From the NCBI RefSeq assembly GCF_901000735.1, contig NC_081541.1, positions 43,245,021 to 43,309,020 of the forward strand: 64,000 nucleotides of DNA. The letters are read 5' to 3'. Both the position numbers and the translations under genes were made by a program. The notes beneath the pieces were generated by a model, which saw nothing but the letters and a program-made list of their open reading frames with translations, searched no databases and had not been told where the DNA came from. Positions 35,801-46,934 of the stretch are shown piece by piece (the stretch's first letter is position 1; each line of letters begins with the position of its first letter). Source of the stretch: Corylus avellana (lineage: Eukaryota; Streptophyta; Magnoliopsida; Fagales; Betulaceae).

Positions 35801-36827
35801 AAGAATAATTTGTGTAAGATTTGAAGGAAATTAATGCAAAGCATATAATACCTTTTCTCATACTTGTATGTACTAGGTAACTGGAGATCAGGTGTTAAAA
35901 TATTTTGGGAGCAGTTCATCTTCATTTACGTTTTGGCAACATATCATAAAACCCAGGTGACTCATTATAATGACTTTGGAAGTATAGGCATTCTTGGTCA
36001 ATTAGTGCATTCATCAGCTTCATGTTTGTGTCCTTCCTTATCCTAGTGCTCAAATATTCTTGAAGGTTTCAATTCTTAATGGAATTGTCATGGGAGGTGG
36101 GGTTGGTGCTTCGATACATGGTAGATTCCGGGTTGCAACGGAGAATACGGTATTTCTATACTTATCTGGTTTAATATTATACAGAAATTTTCTTCCATCT
36201 TGTAGAGGTGAAGATGATTATGAATTACACATTTTAGATTTTACACTGTAAAAATGCTTGCCTTTCATTATTATAGCTCACTTTGTTGATGGTTATCAGT
36301 TCCAAATGCCAAATTGTGAAGTTTATATATGTTTGTCTATATCATGTTTTTTACTTTCCACTACTTATTTTCTTATTATCCCCCCCACCATCCCTCTGTG
36401 TTTTAAATGTTTACTGCTAATTGTAAATATTCATTTTAAATCATTCATAACAAAATCACAAGTGATTAATATGTATATTGGTTTATGCATACTGTTTAGT
36501 GTTGATGTGTTTATGGTGCTATCTTGTGGCATGTGGGACTGTGGGAGTGCAAGTTATGAAAAATTACCAGAAATTAGTGAATTCTGACTGATAATGCCTT
36601 TTTTGGTTAATTACACACATATCAAGAGTGTCTTAAACCCACAATTTCAACTTCTACTGTTACTTGTTAGGAACGAGGTGTCGTGCCATTTGAGCTCTCT
36701 CTTTTTCTTCTTGACATTATTGATGGGAAAAAAATGTGAATGAAAGATCCCATAGATTTGTGTTAGGTTCATTTAATCTTAGAAACTAGTGAGAATTTAT
36801 GAGTGCAAGATTTGAATCTGTTTTGTT

Positions 36828-36895
36828 AATGATCTTTAGACCAAAGGGCATCTCCTCTCACCATAAGCAAAAATTGAGAATTTTCTTTTTAAAAT
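36828..36895 (+). mobile_element. Decayed SINE-like remnant in intron 6 of the second CHY1 copy
   Basis: TTTAGACCAAAGGGCATCTC and CTCACCATA match the box-A half of the element at 26190-26321. The box-B half and A-tail are gone. Its presence in both paralogous introns suggests insertion before the gene duplication. Confidence 0.4.
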
Positions 36896-37444
36896 TAAGT
36901 AGCTCTAGCTTTCTTGGTTAGTTTGATACTGGACTTGTTGCAGGTATTTGCAATGCCAGAAACAGCTTTGGGCCTCTTCCCAGATGAAGGTGCCTCTTAT
37001 TTCTTGTCAAGACTCCCTGGATGCTTTGGTAATGCCAATTATATCCTTCATTAACTTGTAGATGTTATATTACAGTTTCATATTGTTTTGATTATTGTCA
37101 TGAAGTTATAGATTTTGATCTCATTTGTTCAGGTTTTGTTGTATTTCTGAAAATTTTATAAGCTACATTGTGAATATTGATTGTATTTATAATCCTTTGG
37201 CAGGAGAATACGTTGGTCTTACAGGTACCAGGCTGGATGGTGCAGAAATGCTTGCTTGTGGACTTGCAACCCACTTTGTCCCCTCAGTGGTACTACTTCA
37301 TCCTGCTTTGATTATTTTTTATTTTAGATACAGTTCTTGAAGTTCAAATGAAGGAAAGGGTATCATCTTGTTTGGTTGAGGAATAATGCTAGTTTGGCAT
37401 CAGCATGGTTTTGCTGGCATATTATGATTGATACATTAAAGATA

Positions 37445-37560
37445 AGGGTATTGAAGTTGCTTAACTGGTGCCTCCTCTTTCTATAAGAATGGAAGTGATA
37501 GTAAAATCATGGGTTCAAGACTGAGTGATATGTGTGCATGTGTAAGTTACCAACAAAAAA
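37445..37560 (+). mobile_element. SINE-like element in intron 8 of the second CHY1 copy
   Basis: A box-A-like TTGCTTAACTGGTGCC near 37455 and a box-B-like GGGTTCAAGAC near 37511 sit about 55 bp apart, and an A-rich end follows at 37553. Intron 8 of the intact gene lacks it. No clear target duplication was found. Confidence 0.45.
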
Positions 37561-39232
37561 ATTAAGTGGCAAATTTCCCTTCTCCACCCTCTCTCTCCTC
37601 TTTCCTGTTTCTCAACATTAACATCACTTCAAAAAGCCACAACCTGGCCTCCAGTTTGAGACTTCCCTTCTTCATTTTCATTTCTTTTATCCTTCCCTAC
37701 ATGTACATTTCTATTTGAAAATGTTTGTGATTGTTATTCATCTTTGTATAACAATAACAGTAGGTGAAGTGCTGCTAGGCAAATGACATCATATTCTAGA
37801 GTGCATTTCAGGATGTAGTAGTGGCAAGTGTTGTCTGTGAAGCTCTTGCAAAGTCCCATAAACCCACAACATCCTTGTAGAATCTCAAACCAAACCTAAT
37901 GGCCGAGAAAACCTTCTCAAGTACATTTTATATGAAGATGTGTAAAACCTAAAATTAGATGGATGGAAGGAACTGAGTTTACATAGTGAGAACATAAGAT
38001 TGGTGGGGGCTGGCCGATGAATTGGTCGAGGTAGAAACCCTAGACCATGCTTGAGGAATAAGAAATCTTCTTTCTATCATTGTATTTTAGGATCATTTGT
38101 TTTGGGATTGACTAAAACAGAATAACATGTAAATGAATTTTTGTCCAAGAAAAATGGGGATGATGCAAACCACTGCAATGCATGTAAGAGATTCTTATAT
38201 TAATTTGTATGCTCTGTATTTGATAATGTTAGTGCATCCAGCTTTCGATTTCAAATATCAAGTATGGAGACGTTTCGATTGCAGGATATAATTGCTAATT
38301 TTCTTTAGAATCTTTTGTTGATCATGCAATTAACATGAAAGGCTATTCATGTTAGTCATGATCTATCTGCTTCTCTGCATTGAATTATTAAAGCTTGCTT
38401 CTCTTAATCAGGATACTTGTGCCATTTGCATGCCTTCTTATGTGTTTTTCAATTATTGGACAGAAATTGTCTTTGTTAGAAGAAGCACTGTGCAAGGTAG
38501 ATTCCATTGATCCAGCCATCATTTCTGAAATTATTGATGAATACTCGGAGAAACCTTATCTGAAAGAGCAAAGTTCATATCACAGGTTATTTTTGCATTT
38601 ATAATCACAAATACTATTCTTTTTTGTTCTAATTAGATGGCCTCTAAAGTTTTTATTCATTAACTGTACTCCATGTATGCTGTAGATTTTAATTATTTTA
38701 TATGAGTACAGATTGGATGTCATTAACAGATGCTTCTCTCAAAGAACAGTTGAAGATATTTTATCTGCCCTTGTAAGTTAATGATACACATTCTTTTGAT
38801 CTTGAGAAACTGAATTTGATGTCCTCTTGGCTCTTCGATACGCGTCTTTGGAAAGTTTGTTACGTTCATTTACTTTTGGTGTTGTGTGTTCATAGATAAG
38901 ATGTTTACCACTTACCAGACCATGATCTTATGTTTGCTATTGTAGGAGACAGAGGCCCTGAATATGAAAGACAATTGGATCTCTTTCACAATTCAATCAA
39001 TGAAGAGGGCATCTCCAGTTAGCCTTAAAATTTCTCTGAGATCAGTAAGGGAGAAGAGAGCTTGAGTAACACCATTTCATTAAGTACTTAAGTTCTAAAG
39101 ACTGTTTTGGTTGTGTTTAATTAAGATTGTCATTGTGCCACACCCTGCATGTCTATTGTAATCTAAGACCTCTGCCTTGTTAACTTGATATCGTTGTTAG
39201 CATTAGGTGAAAAGGAAGTCATAACTTATTTA

Positions 39233-39468
39233 GGGCATGTTTGGAATTGTGTTGGAAAAATATAGTTTTTAAGTCAAAAAGCATTTTTTGGCAAAAGCTT
39301 CATTTTTAAGCTTTTGCCAAAAGTTCGTTTTGGCTATTTTTAGGTTTTTTTTTTACACTTAAAAGTGTTTTCAATTCTTTTTACCAAATTGATATTTTTT
39401 TCTTCAAACAAACTTTTTAAGTGTTAAACGTATTTTTAAGCCCCTCAAACGCACACCCAAACAGGCCC
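39233..39468. mobile_element. Tourist-like MITE in intron 11 of the second CHY1 copy
   Basis: Flanked by TTA at 39230-39232 and 39469-39471. The left end is GGGCATGTTTGGAATTGTGT and the right complement is GGGCCTGTTTGGGTGTGCGT. It is the same family as 20697-20940. Intron 11 of the intact paralog is 213 bp and lacks it. Confidence 0.8.
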
Positions 39469-40234
39469 TTATTGTTGTATGCTCATTCCATCTAAGCTAA
39501 GAATTTGAGTTCCCTTAACACCAAACAGAACTAAGCGATATCTGATGAAGCACCTGCCTAAATCTTGTGATTCTGATTCCACTTATTATTACTTTTCTTC
39601 TTGCAAACAGATTAGACAAGGAAGGTTCCAAGATCTTGGTCAATGCCTTGTTCGTGAGTATAGAATGGTTTGTCATATCATGCAAGGAAAAGTCAGCAGA
39701 GATTTTTTTTGAGGTTTTCAGCTTTTTCTCAAATATTTCCTCTCCTAGTTTTTTTTCTTCTGCAGATGATTTTTTAAGACCTTACCTTTTAATGTAGGGC
39801 TATAGAGCTATACTGTTGGAAAAGGATGGGAACCCAAAGGTAGACCAACATTCTGATTCTGTATCTTTGCATTACTCTCAATGCTTTCCCTATACATAGA
39901 TTTCATTAGATTCATTTGGCTAATTTTCATCTTTGGTTTTTGGCTTAGTGGGAGCCGTCTAGATTGGAGTTTGTTACTGATGATATGGTTGAGTTGTACT
40001 TCTCAATGGTGGATGATGAAGAGTGGGAAGAGTTAAAGCTCCCTGCACGATCCAACTTGCTTTTATCTGCCATTGCAAAGCTTTGATGTGTCAAAAATCA
40101 CCGTTCCATGGGATCGAATGGTGATTTTGGTGCCACATCAGAGAGTATGAAATTGAGAGCGTAGAAGTGGGAGTGTGTAGCATTTCTCTACGTATTTAAC
40201 GAGTACGGTTATTTTGTATAAAAACATGGACTAG

Positions 40235-40370
40235 AAATAAACAACCAAGTCCTCAAAAGGTAGTTCAATCGGTTGGGACCACTCTTAATGAAATAGAAGT
40301 TTCTAGTTCGAATCTCTCTTCCCCTCTTGTACGGACATATCAAAAATAAATAAATAAACAGCCAGAGTCC
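40235..40370 (+). mobile_element. tRNA-derived SINE with target duplications
   Basis: The body at about 40253-40351 has a box-A-like TAGTTCAATCGGTTGGG near 40262 and a box-B-like AGTTCGAATCT near 40308, with an A/T-rich tail. Flanks are AAATAAACAACCAAGTCC (40235-40252) and AAATAAACAGCCAGAGTCC (40352-40370), a target duplication with one substitution and one inserted base. Confidence 0.78.
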
Positions 40371-40454
40371 GGCATCAAACTAGGCATGGTCTATTGGTCA
40401 TAATTAGGTAATATTGTTAAGTATATTTAAAAGAGAAAAAGAAATGGAAAAAAT

Positions 40455-40720
40455 AAAACAAAATTTTTCACCCTTCAAATTTCTAATTTGATGCAATCTA
40501 CCATTTATGTTAGGATTTAAGGCTATAAAAATACCAAAATACCCTCAAATTTTTTTTTTTAATGTGAAATTAAGGGTAAATTTGAAATTTTATAAAAGTT
40601 TCAGGAATATAAAGATCATTTCATCTATTTTAACGTTTGTTTAATACCAAACCCTAACAGAGTGGAATAGATTGCATCAAAATAAAAGTTCGATGAATGA
40701 AATTGAGTGCTTTTAAACTT
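40455..40720. mobile_element. Possible MITE with TTTGATGCAATCTA arms
   Basis: The left arm has TTTGATGCAATCTACCA. The complement of the right arm has TTTTGATGCAATCTATTCCA. The interior is AT-rich and non-coding. The ends are approximate. Confidence 0.45.
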
Positions 40721-43700
40721 TTGGAGGGCCTTCTCAAAACTCTTGAAAATTCGTGAAACTTCTGTGAAGTTTCCTTTTTTATTTAAGGTTTTCGAGGTGG
40801 TCTTTGGTAGATGTTGCCCAATTATTAGCCACTTAACGAGCTTTTGTTAATTGTGCCTAGGCTACTTATTTCCCTATCAGGCTCAATGACATTTATAGAT
40901 ATAAAAAGAAGCCCCATCAAATAGAAAAAAATTCTTCGGATTATTTACAGTAGATGTCAAATCTTTGTATATGTTGTTTGTAAAAGAGTTGAATCTATAA
41001 ACGTCCATTGTCAGCTGATGCTATGATATATAGATGGGACAAAAAAAAAGGATAACTTTATTTAAGTAATTAGAAAAGGGTATTATAGTATGGTCAACGA
41101 AGAGTAACGAATGAAAAGCATAGATTTTGGTACGTTGTTCTGAATATGGTTCAACTAAGATACCCATTGACCATATTCACATTAATTAGCAGTCATAATC
41201 ACGTTACAAAACACAGATGTTGACCCACTTAGCCTAAACACTATCTAATGTAACCAGAGAGGTTATTAAAAAACCAAAGTAAAATGTTCAAGAAAAATGA
41301 GATCAAAATACCCAAAAAAAGGATGAAACAGAAAATACGGTGTAGAGAATACAACCAAATACTAGAAAATGAGTCGTCAACAATGACCCAATCTTCTCTG
41401 AAGGGCTGCAAAAAAAAAAGGTAACTAAAGCAAAGTCAATGAGTACAGAAAGGGACACAAACCTCGGAAGGCCTCAAAACCAGAGAAGGGTTTATCTTAT
41501 GATCACTTTCGAGGCATGTGCAGAATGATGTTTTCATAAAATAAATAAATGATAAAGTTATCTGTAAATATCGATGTTATAGTTTGCTAATTTTCATAGA
41601 TGCCGATACTATGAAATAGGGTACCCCATGTGAGAGTATGGGCATGCCTTACTCATTAGGGCAAATCCTGAATCCCACCTGTTCAGATAGATAAAGCCTA
41701 TACCATTTACTATATATACCACATATATATAATTTGTAACATGTCTACTTTGAATAAACTTTAATATAATAGAGTTAAGAGTTTATTGTATTAATTATAT
41801 ATTAATCCATGGGCTAGGTTTATTGCTAGTAAAGTCTTTAGATTTGTACCAAACAAAATATATATCTAGTGCAGTCTTTGTTGGGTTTGAAAGTTGATGG
41901 GTCAAAAGAGGGCTTTCCATATTTTGTAATTTACCATCATATATTCAAATTAATAAATAAGAAAAAAGATACTAAATTGCTGCTCCCTTTAAGAATTGGA
42001 TAGTCAACTCCTCAATCTTTTGATCGAAACAAACCTATTGGTAATGCAGATGGGTAATGTAATAGCTAGGTTGATGCAGCTTACCAAAAAAAAAAACAGT
42101 AGTTGACTAAGGGTGATAATTTCTTTTTAGTAGTTAACGTGGCTCCAAACACATGCTGACATATGTTAATAGACCGTAAAAGAATTGTACATTGGTGTAG
42201 CATTACTAAAAAAAATGATAAATATATATGGGATGTGGATTATGAGTGTGGAAAGGGAAATGATTCTTAGGGGTTATGATTCAACTCAAGTATATGATAT
42301 ATTCCTAATTTCAAAAAAAAAAAAATGTGAAAAATACATATTTTCTTAATAACTTAAAATATACATATTATTTTTAAAAGCTAGTTTGTAAAAATTTTCT
42401 ACAAGAATTTAATTATGTCCCAAAGAAAACGCTTAGCTATATATGTTGTCATTCAAACCTTGATTGATAGTGATCCAAAAGACAATATATTTGAAAAAGG
42501 GTTACATATGAGGGGACCAAATTAATAAACTTTGAAATCTTGGTCCTACGTAGGTAGTATTTATTGAATCTAGGACCATCAAGTTTAGGTCGCTCCCTGA
42601 AAACCTTTATGGCTTTATTAATTGAAATAAATGTAAACTTGGTCCTATAATTTGAAGTTTTGGCAATTCATTTTTTGACTTTTAAAAAGTGATTAAACAT
42701 ACACATCCTAAATTTTTATCGCGAAACCCTTTATGACTTTGTTTATTGTGTGCATAGAAATTCAATAAATATAAATTATCTCAACGAAGTTTAATTGAAG
42801 ATTTAATTAAGTAACTCTTTGGACCTACAACAAAGGTTAGCGGAAATAGGATTTTCTCAAATTTTTAGGGTATATTTTATGCTTAATATTCACTATTAGA
42901 TGTGTAAACTATAAAATAAATCTTTTTCATTTAGCATGCATGAAATGATCCTGCTTGTATTCTTTATAAAACTTGACTGGCCAACTACCAACCTCCAATA
43001 TTGCACCATATTCTTTGAAGATTGTCCACAAGTCACTTGTTTTACATTCAACATATATATATATATATATATATATAAAAGCTAACTACAAATATTGAAA
43101 ATGTTCACATTGAAGAATATGAGCTAGAATCGTATATTTTATTTATTTATTTGTTTATTTTTGTCTTTAATTAATAGTCGGCAAATTTTTCAAAATATTC
43201 AATGATTTCAATATTCGACAACTTTAATTTACTGTCCGACATACACATATTAAGGCAAAACTCTGGGAAGTTTGGTGATATATCCGGTCATTAGACTAAT
43301 TATATATATATATATAGACGTCTAAGAGTAGATTCTTAATGTCAAAGTTGAATATATTTTCCAACTTTAATTTTATGGGGAAGACTAGCTAGAATTAGCG
43401 GAGATGATAGAGGATCTAGAATTAGCTTGACAACCTGCAAGTCCACTTTTCCTGCTACATTCATTAGCTCTTTCATAGTTTTCATTTTCATTAAACTCTC
43501 CCAATTTCCTTTTTTCAAAGGAATATTCTTCTAGTTTTAACCACATAGCTAGAGTTATCCAACCACTACCAATATTATATTGCTCCTTTCTTTGTTGTGA
43601 TTCTCTAAGTTTATTTATTGCTGCAATAAGTCTTGTTTTAAGCATATCGGTCTTTAAATTGTCCTTATAAACCGTAGTTTCAGACAGACTAGTTTGTAAT

Positions 43701-43820
43701 TAATTTTTGCCCATTTCAGACTACCAATTTCTTGGTCAATAACCTAGAATTCAATGGGTTGGACCATTTATTTAGTGTATTTCCAATAGATCTTAAAAAA
43801 ATAATAATAATAATAATTCT
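40720..43820. other. Intergenic, AT-rich
   Basis: No gene supported. A minus-strand frame of 86 codons at 43385-43645 has no family resemblance and no splice context that I could use. TA microsatellites lie near 43050 and 43305. Confidence 0.5.
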
Positions 43821-43827
43821 ATTTAAT

Positions 43828-44001
43828 ATGCAGCTATATATAAGACTGTCATACAATTGAAACTACGTGTCAGTGACGTGACAGTAAAAATCAGCCTTTG
43901 ACATGAATAGACAAGGGGCTCGTAAAAAAAGAAAAATTAAGGACCAATTTTCACTATTATGTCGTCTCAGTTGTCTGACACCTGTATAACAGTATGCAAC
44001 C
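43828..44001. mobile_element. MITE with GACTGTCATACAA arms, copy 1
   Basis: The left arm ATATAAGACTGTCATACAA and the later GTGACAGTAAAAATC are mirrored on the right by the complement CATACTGTTATACAGG and GTGAAAATTGGTCC. A relative lies at 63179-63333. Confidence 0.55.
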
Positions 44002-45309
44002 CAAAAAAAAAAAAAAAAAAATCTATAGCTATCAAAGGTTCATAGGTATGGGCATATTTGGAGCAGCAAAATTGGCAGTGCTCCACAAGAAACCAAACAT
44101 AACCCAACACGTTTTTCTCGTATATATTTAATTAATTAGAATGAAATAGATGTAAAAGTGTTTAAAATATTGATGACTGAGATATGCATAGATCATTCAA
44201 ATTTCGAATCAATCAAAGCTGACAACCCTGATCTTGTCATGTGTTTTTTAGTCAGATTCTGGAACTTCTTATCCTGCAAAGGGGTTTAGAAAAAGTCACC
44301 GACTTAATCCCAATCAAGAATATATATATATAGCCAAAACTCCGGTGCTCATCATAAACTATATGATTAAATTGTTTGATAAACTAACTGGATAAGAAAT
44401 AGAAAAACTTGTTAACTTTAAATATGTGATATGTTTAACAAAAAAAAATGTGTTGGCAAAAAATCCGGTTGTTTAACTGAAATGAATGATAAACGGTAAA
44501 ATTAATGTTTGAATTATCCTAAAAGGTTAAATTGATAATTAAAAAAAAAAAAAAAAAAAAAAAGGTGATCAATTTAATTAATAAAATTGATCAAACTTTA
44601 TTAGAAATTTACCCAACTACTAGACAATAGGTTCTAAAGCCTTTTGTTCTACACAACTAGCATGTGTAGACTAGTTGCCTAGCTAAGCCAAGTGGATAAA
44701 GAAATAGGATGGAACGATCTAGAAAAAATGACCATTTAATTTGGAGCTTCGTAAGAATCTCTTATAAAACTCAGTTTTATCTAATACGAGTAATTCACAA
44801 CTATCTTTATAAACCACATATTCTATGTAAACTACCCTCATCTTTCAAATATATATGAGATTGGAGTGTTACATGAGATATCTTATATTCAAATTGTTTG
44901 TTAGTTGTGAGAAAGCATAACATTATGCAATAGCACTCCTAATTATATATCTTAGTAGCCATAAAATGTGTCACTAGTAAACAGTACTCTCAATGAAGAA
45001 TATGCTCTTGTACGCTAAGATCTAGAAATATTTCAGCAGATATTTCTTCTTATTTCTCCTTAAAAAGTCGATCCCATTTCATCACATTAACAAGCAACTT
45101 TTTTTTTTATATATACTTTTTTCCACAAAAAAATCAAAATTCATTTCTACTTTATATCAAATTAATCAATTCTGACTCTCTTTTAGGTGAAGACTAGAGT
45201 TAATCATTGTTTGGGTGTTAGCATTACCTCTCTTGTTGGTGGCTGACTGAGTTTTGGGATTTATCAAAACATTAGTCTCTTGCTATATGGTTGGTTGTAT
45301 TGTATTGGT

Positions 45310-46030
45310 TAAGGTGGGCAGATTAACCGATTAGCGACCGTCTACTGAATTTGACCAAACTGATATTAACCATAACTGATAGTTATCGGTTAAAAATTTT
45401 ATACCGATTAGCTTATCGGTTGGTTAAAGGTTTGTTATCGAAAACCGTTATAACTGTTAAAAAACCGATAGTAGGATTTTTATTGAAACCAAAACGACGT
45501 TGTTTTAGTTTCAATATATATACCTCTTTTTAGTCTTTTCCCCTAACCCTAACTCCAGGCCCCCCTAACCAGACTTGCACCCCAACTAATAAATTCTGCA
45601 TTCAAAGCCCATTTTTCTGAGCTTAGACTTCTAGGTGTCTGATCTCTGTCTCTGACCATTTGTATTTGCAAAGATGTTGGGGAGCGTTTGATTCATAGAT
45701 CTTCTTGTTTTCTGGGTTTTTTTTTTTTTCATTCTTCAAAAAGTCGTGAAATTTTTGAACACCCTCATTTAGATCTTTGGCCTGATGAATGTCCATGCTT
45801 CATTTGTTAGCAAAAAAGGTGAATTTAATATAAATTTGTTAGCAGAGATGCTTCATTTTGTTAGCAAAAAAAATGTGAATTTAAAAGCCCACAAAAACCA
45901 GTTTAACCGATAATTTTCAGTATAAATTCTTATCGGTCAGTAATCGGCTAGGAAACCGATTAACTGATAGTTATCGGTCGGTAACCGAAAATGGCCAAAA
46001 CCAGACTGGTATGACCGATAATCACCCTTA
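45310..46030. mobile_element. hAT-like non-autonomous element with ACCGAT subterminal repeats
   Basis: The left end starts TAAGGTGGGCAGATTAACC. The right end complement is TAAGGGTGATTATCGG. Many copies of TTATCGGTTA / AACCGATA lie in the first 170 bp and the last 130 bp. Flanking 8-mers GTATTGGT (45302-45309) and GTATATGT (46031-46038) match at 6 of 8. No transposase frame is present. Confidence 0.6.
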
Positions 46031-46039
46031 GTATATGTG

Positions 46040-46934
46040 TTGTCATCACCCTTTAGTTAAGCGTTGAAATCCAAAACCCTTTTACTATTTGATTGCCCGC
46101 TCTAGTATAGAGGCTCCTCTATTTTCCTCTCTCTCCCTCCTACTAAACCTATTTTCCATTCCACCATTCCCTACTCTTCTACAACTCTCTTTCTTTCTCT
46201 ACTCTTCTACAACTCTCTTTCTCTCTCCTCTTTATATCAAAAAATAAAGACTAGGTTTCGGAGTTAGAATTTAGTCGGAAATGGAAACCAACCTCCACTC
46301 CTACCTCCGAATTTTATGAGAAACTAAAACAGGACAATACCCTCGCCTCTGCCTGTCATCAAAAGCCTACCTGCGACGGTCAACAGCAAGTCGGCTGTCA
46401 AAAACGCCTCTGCTTTCACAACCCTATTTTTGGGGTTGCTTGATTTGTTCAGTCCTTGCCTTTGTTTTCTTGATTTTCTTCATCTATTTCAATCAATTAA
46501 TCTTATTCATCCAAAAAAAAAAAGTCCTTTTGCTTTTCTATTTCTACTAGGTCGCCATGACAATGATGCTAACCACCCTCATATATATTTTATATCATAA
46601 TTACAATCATGAATGGCACAAGGGATACGCATAATATTCATATTATTCAAGAAAATAAGAGTATACAAATAAATCTGAATGTAAGGTACCTCTCACAAGA
46701 AACACTCCCACATACGATTAATTACCCAATAGAAAAGTGCAAGCACGATTGATAATGATGATCATTGCAAAAGATAATATAATAATTAAGAACAACATAA
46801 AAATAAAAAACACAAGCTGTATACATTTTACTGATCACTCAAACTTTCTGGAGAATATTATAAAATTTTCTAATATTTTGCATCTTTTAATGATCAAATT
46901 TCTCCCATCTTTCAATTTCCTTAATTTAGCAAGA
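46040..46934. other. Intergenic and 3' flank of the U-box gene
   Basis: CT-rich stretch at 46120-46230 with a repeated TCTACAACTCTCTTTCT. An A-run at 46511 after TTATTCATCC could be the tail of a short retroposon, but I found no target duplication. The region just above 46700 probably holds the 3' UTR of the minus-strand gene. Confidence 0.4.

Larger units (their letters stand above)
32863..40086 (+). pseudogene. CHY1-like 3-hydroxyisobutyryl-CoA hydrolase, frameshifted tandem copy
   Basis: Same 14-exon plan as its neighbour: 32863-32910, 34222-34302, 34501-34569, 35249-35312, 35877-35956, 36066-36149, 36944-37028, 37204-37289, 38464-38585, 38712-38772, 38946-39044, 39611-39713, 39798-39839, 39949-40086. 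All splice sites are intact, and about 79% of residues match by hand alignment. In exon 12 a run of eight T at 39703-39710 (seven would keep frame) turns the reading to GAT TTT TTT TGA. The product would stop after about 326 residues, against ~386 expected, losing the C-terminal AKL. Acidic pair residues Glu148 and Asp156 remain, but the loop reads FPDEG instead of FPDVG, and exon 5 has diverged heavily. It could be a young pseudogene, a homopolymer sequencing error, or rescued by a weak in-frame donor at 39692. Confidence 0.85.

Noticed and set aside
36258..36587. 109-codon plus-strand frame
   Set aside because: Lies within intron 6 of the second CHY1-like gene and ignores its conserved splice sites.
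40253..40351. A tRNA gene
   Set aside because: Box A and box B are present, but no cloverleaf forms, and the A-rich tail with target duplications indicates a SINE.
43385..43645. 86-codon minus-strand frame
   Set aside because: AT-rich chance frame with no splice partners, promoter or recognisable domain.
45541..45560. Telomere-like CCCTAACCCTAA
   Set aside because: Fewer than two full repeats inside a hAT-like element.
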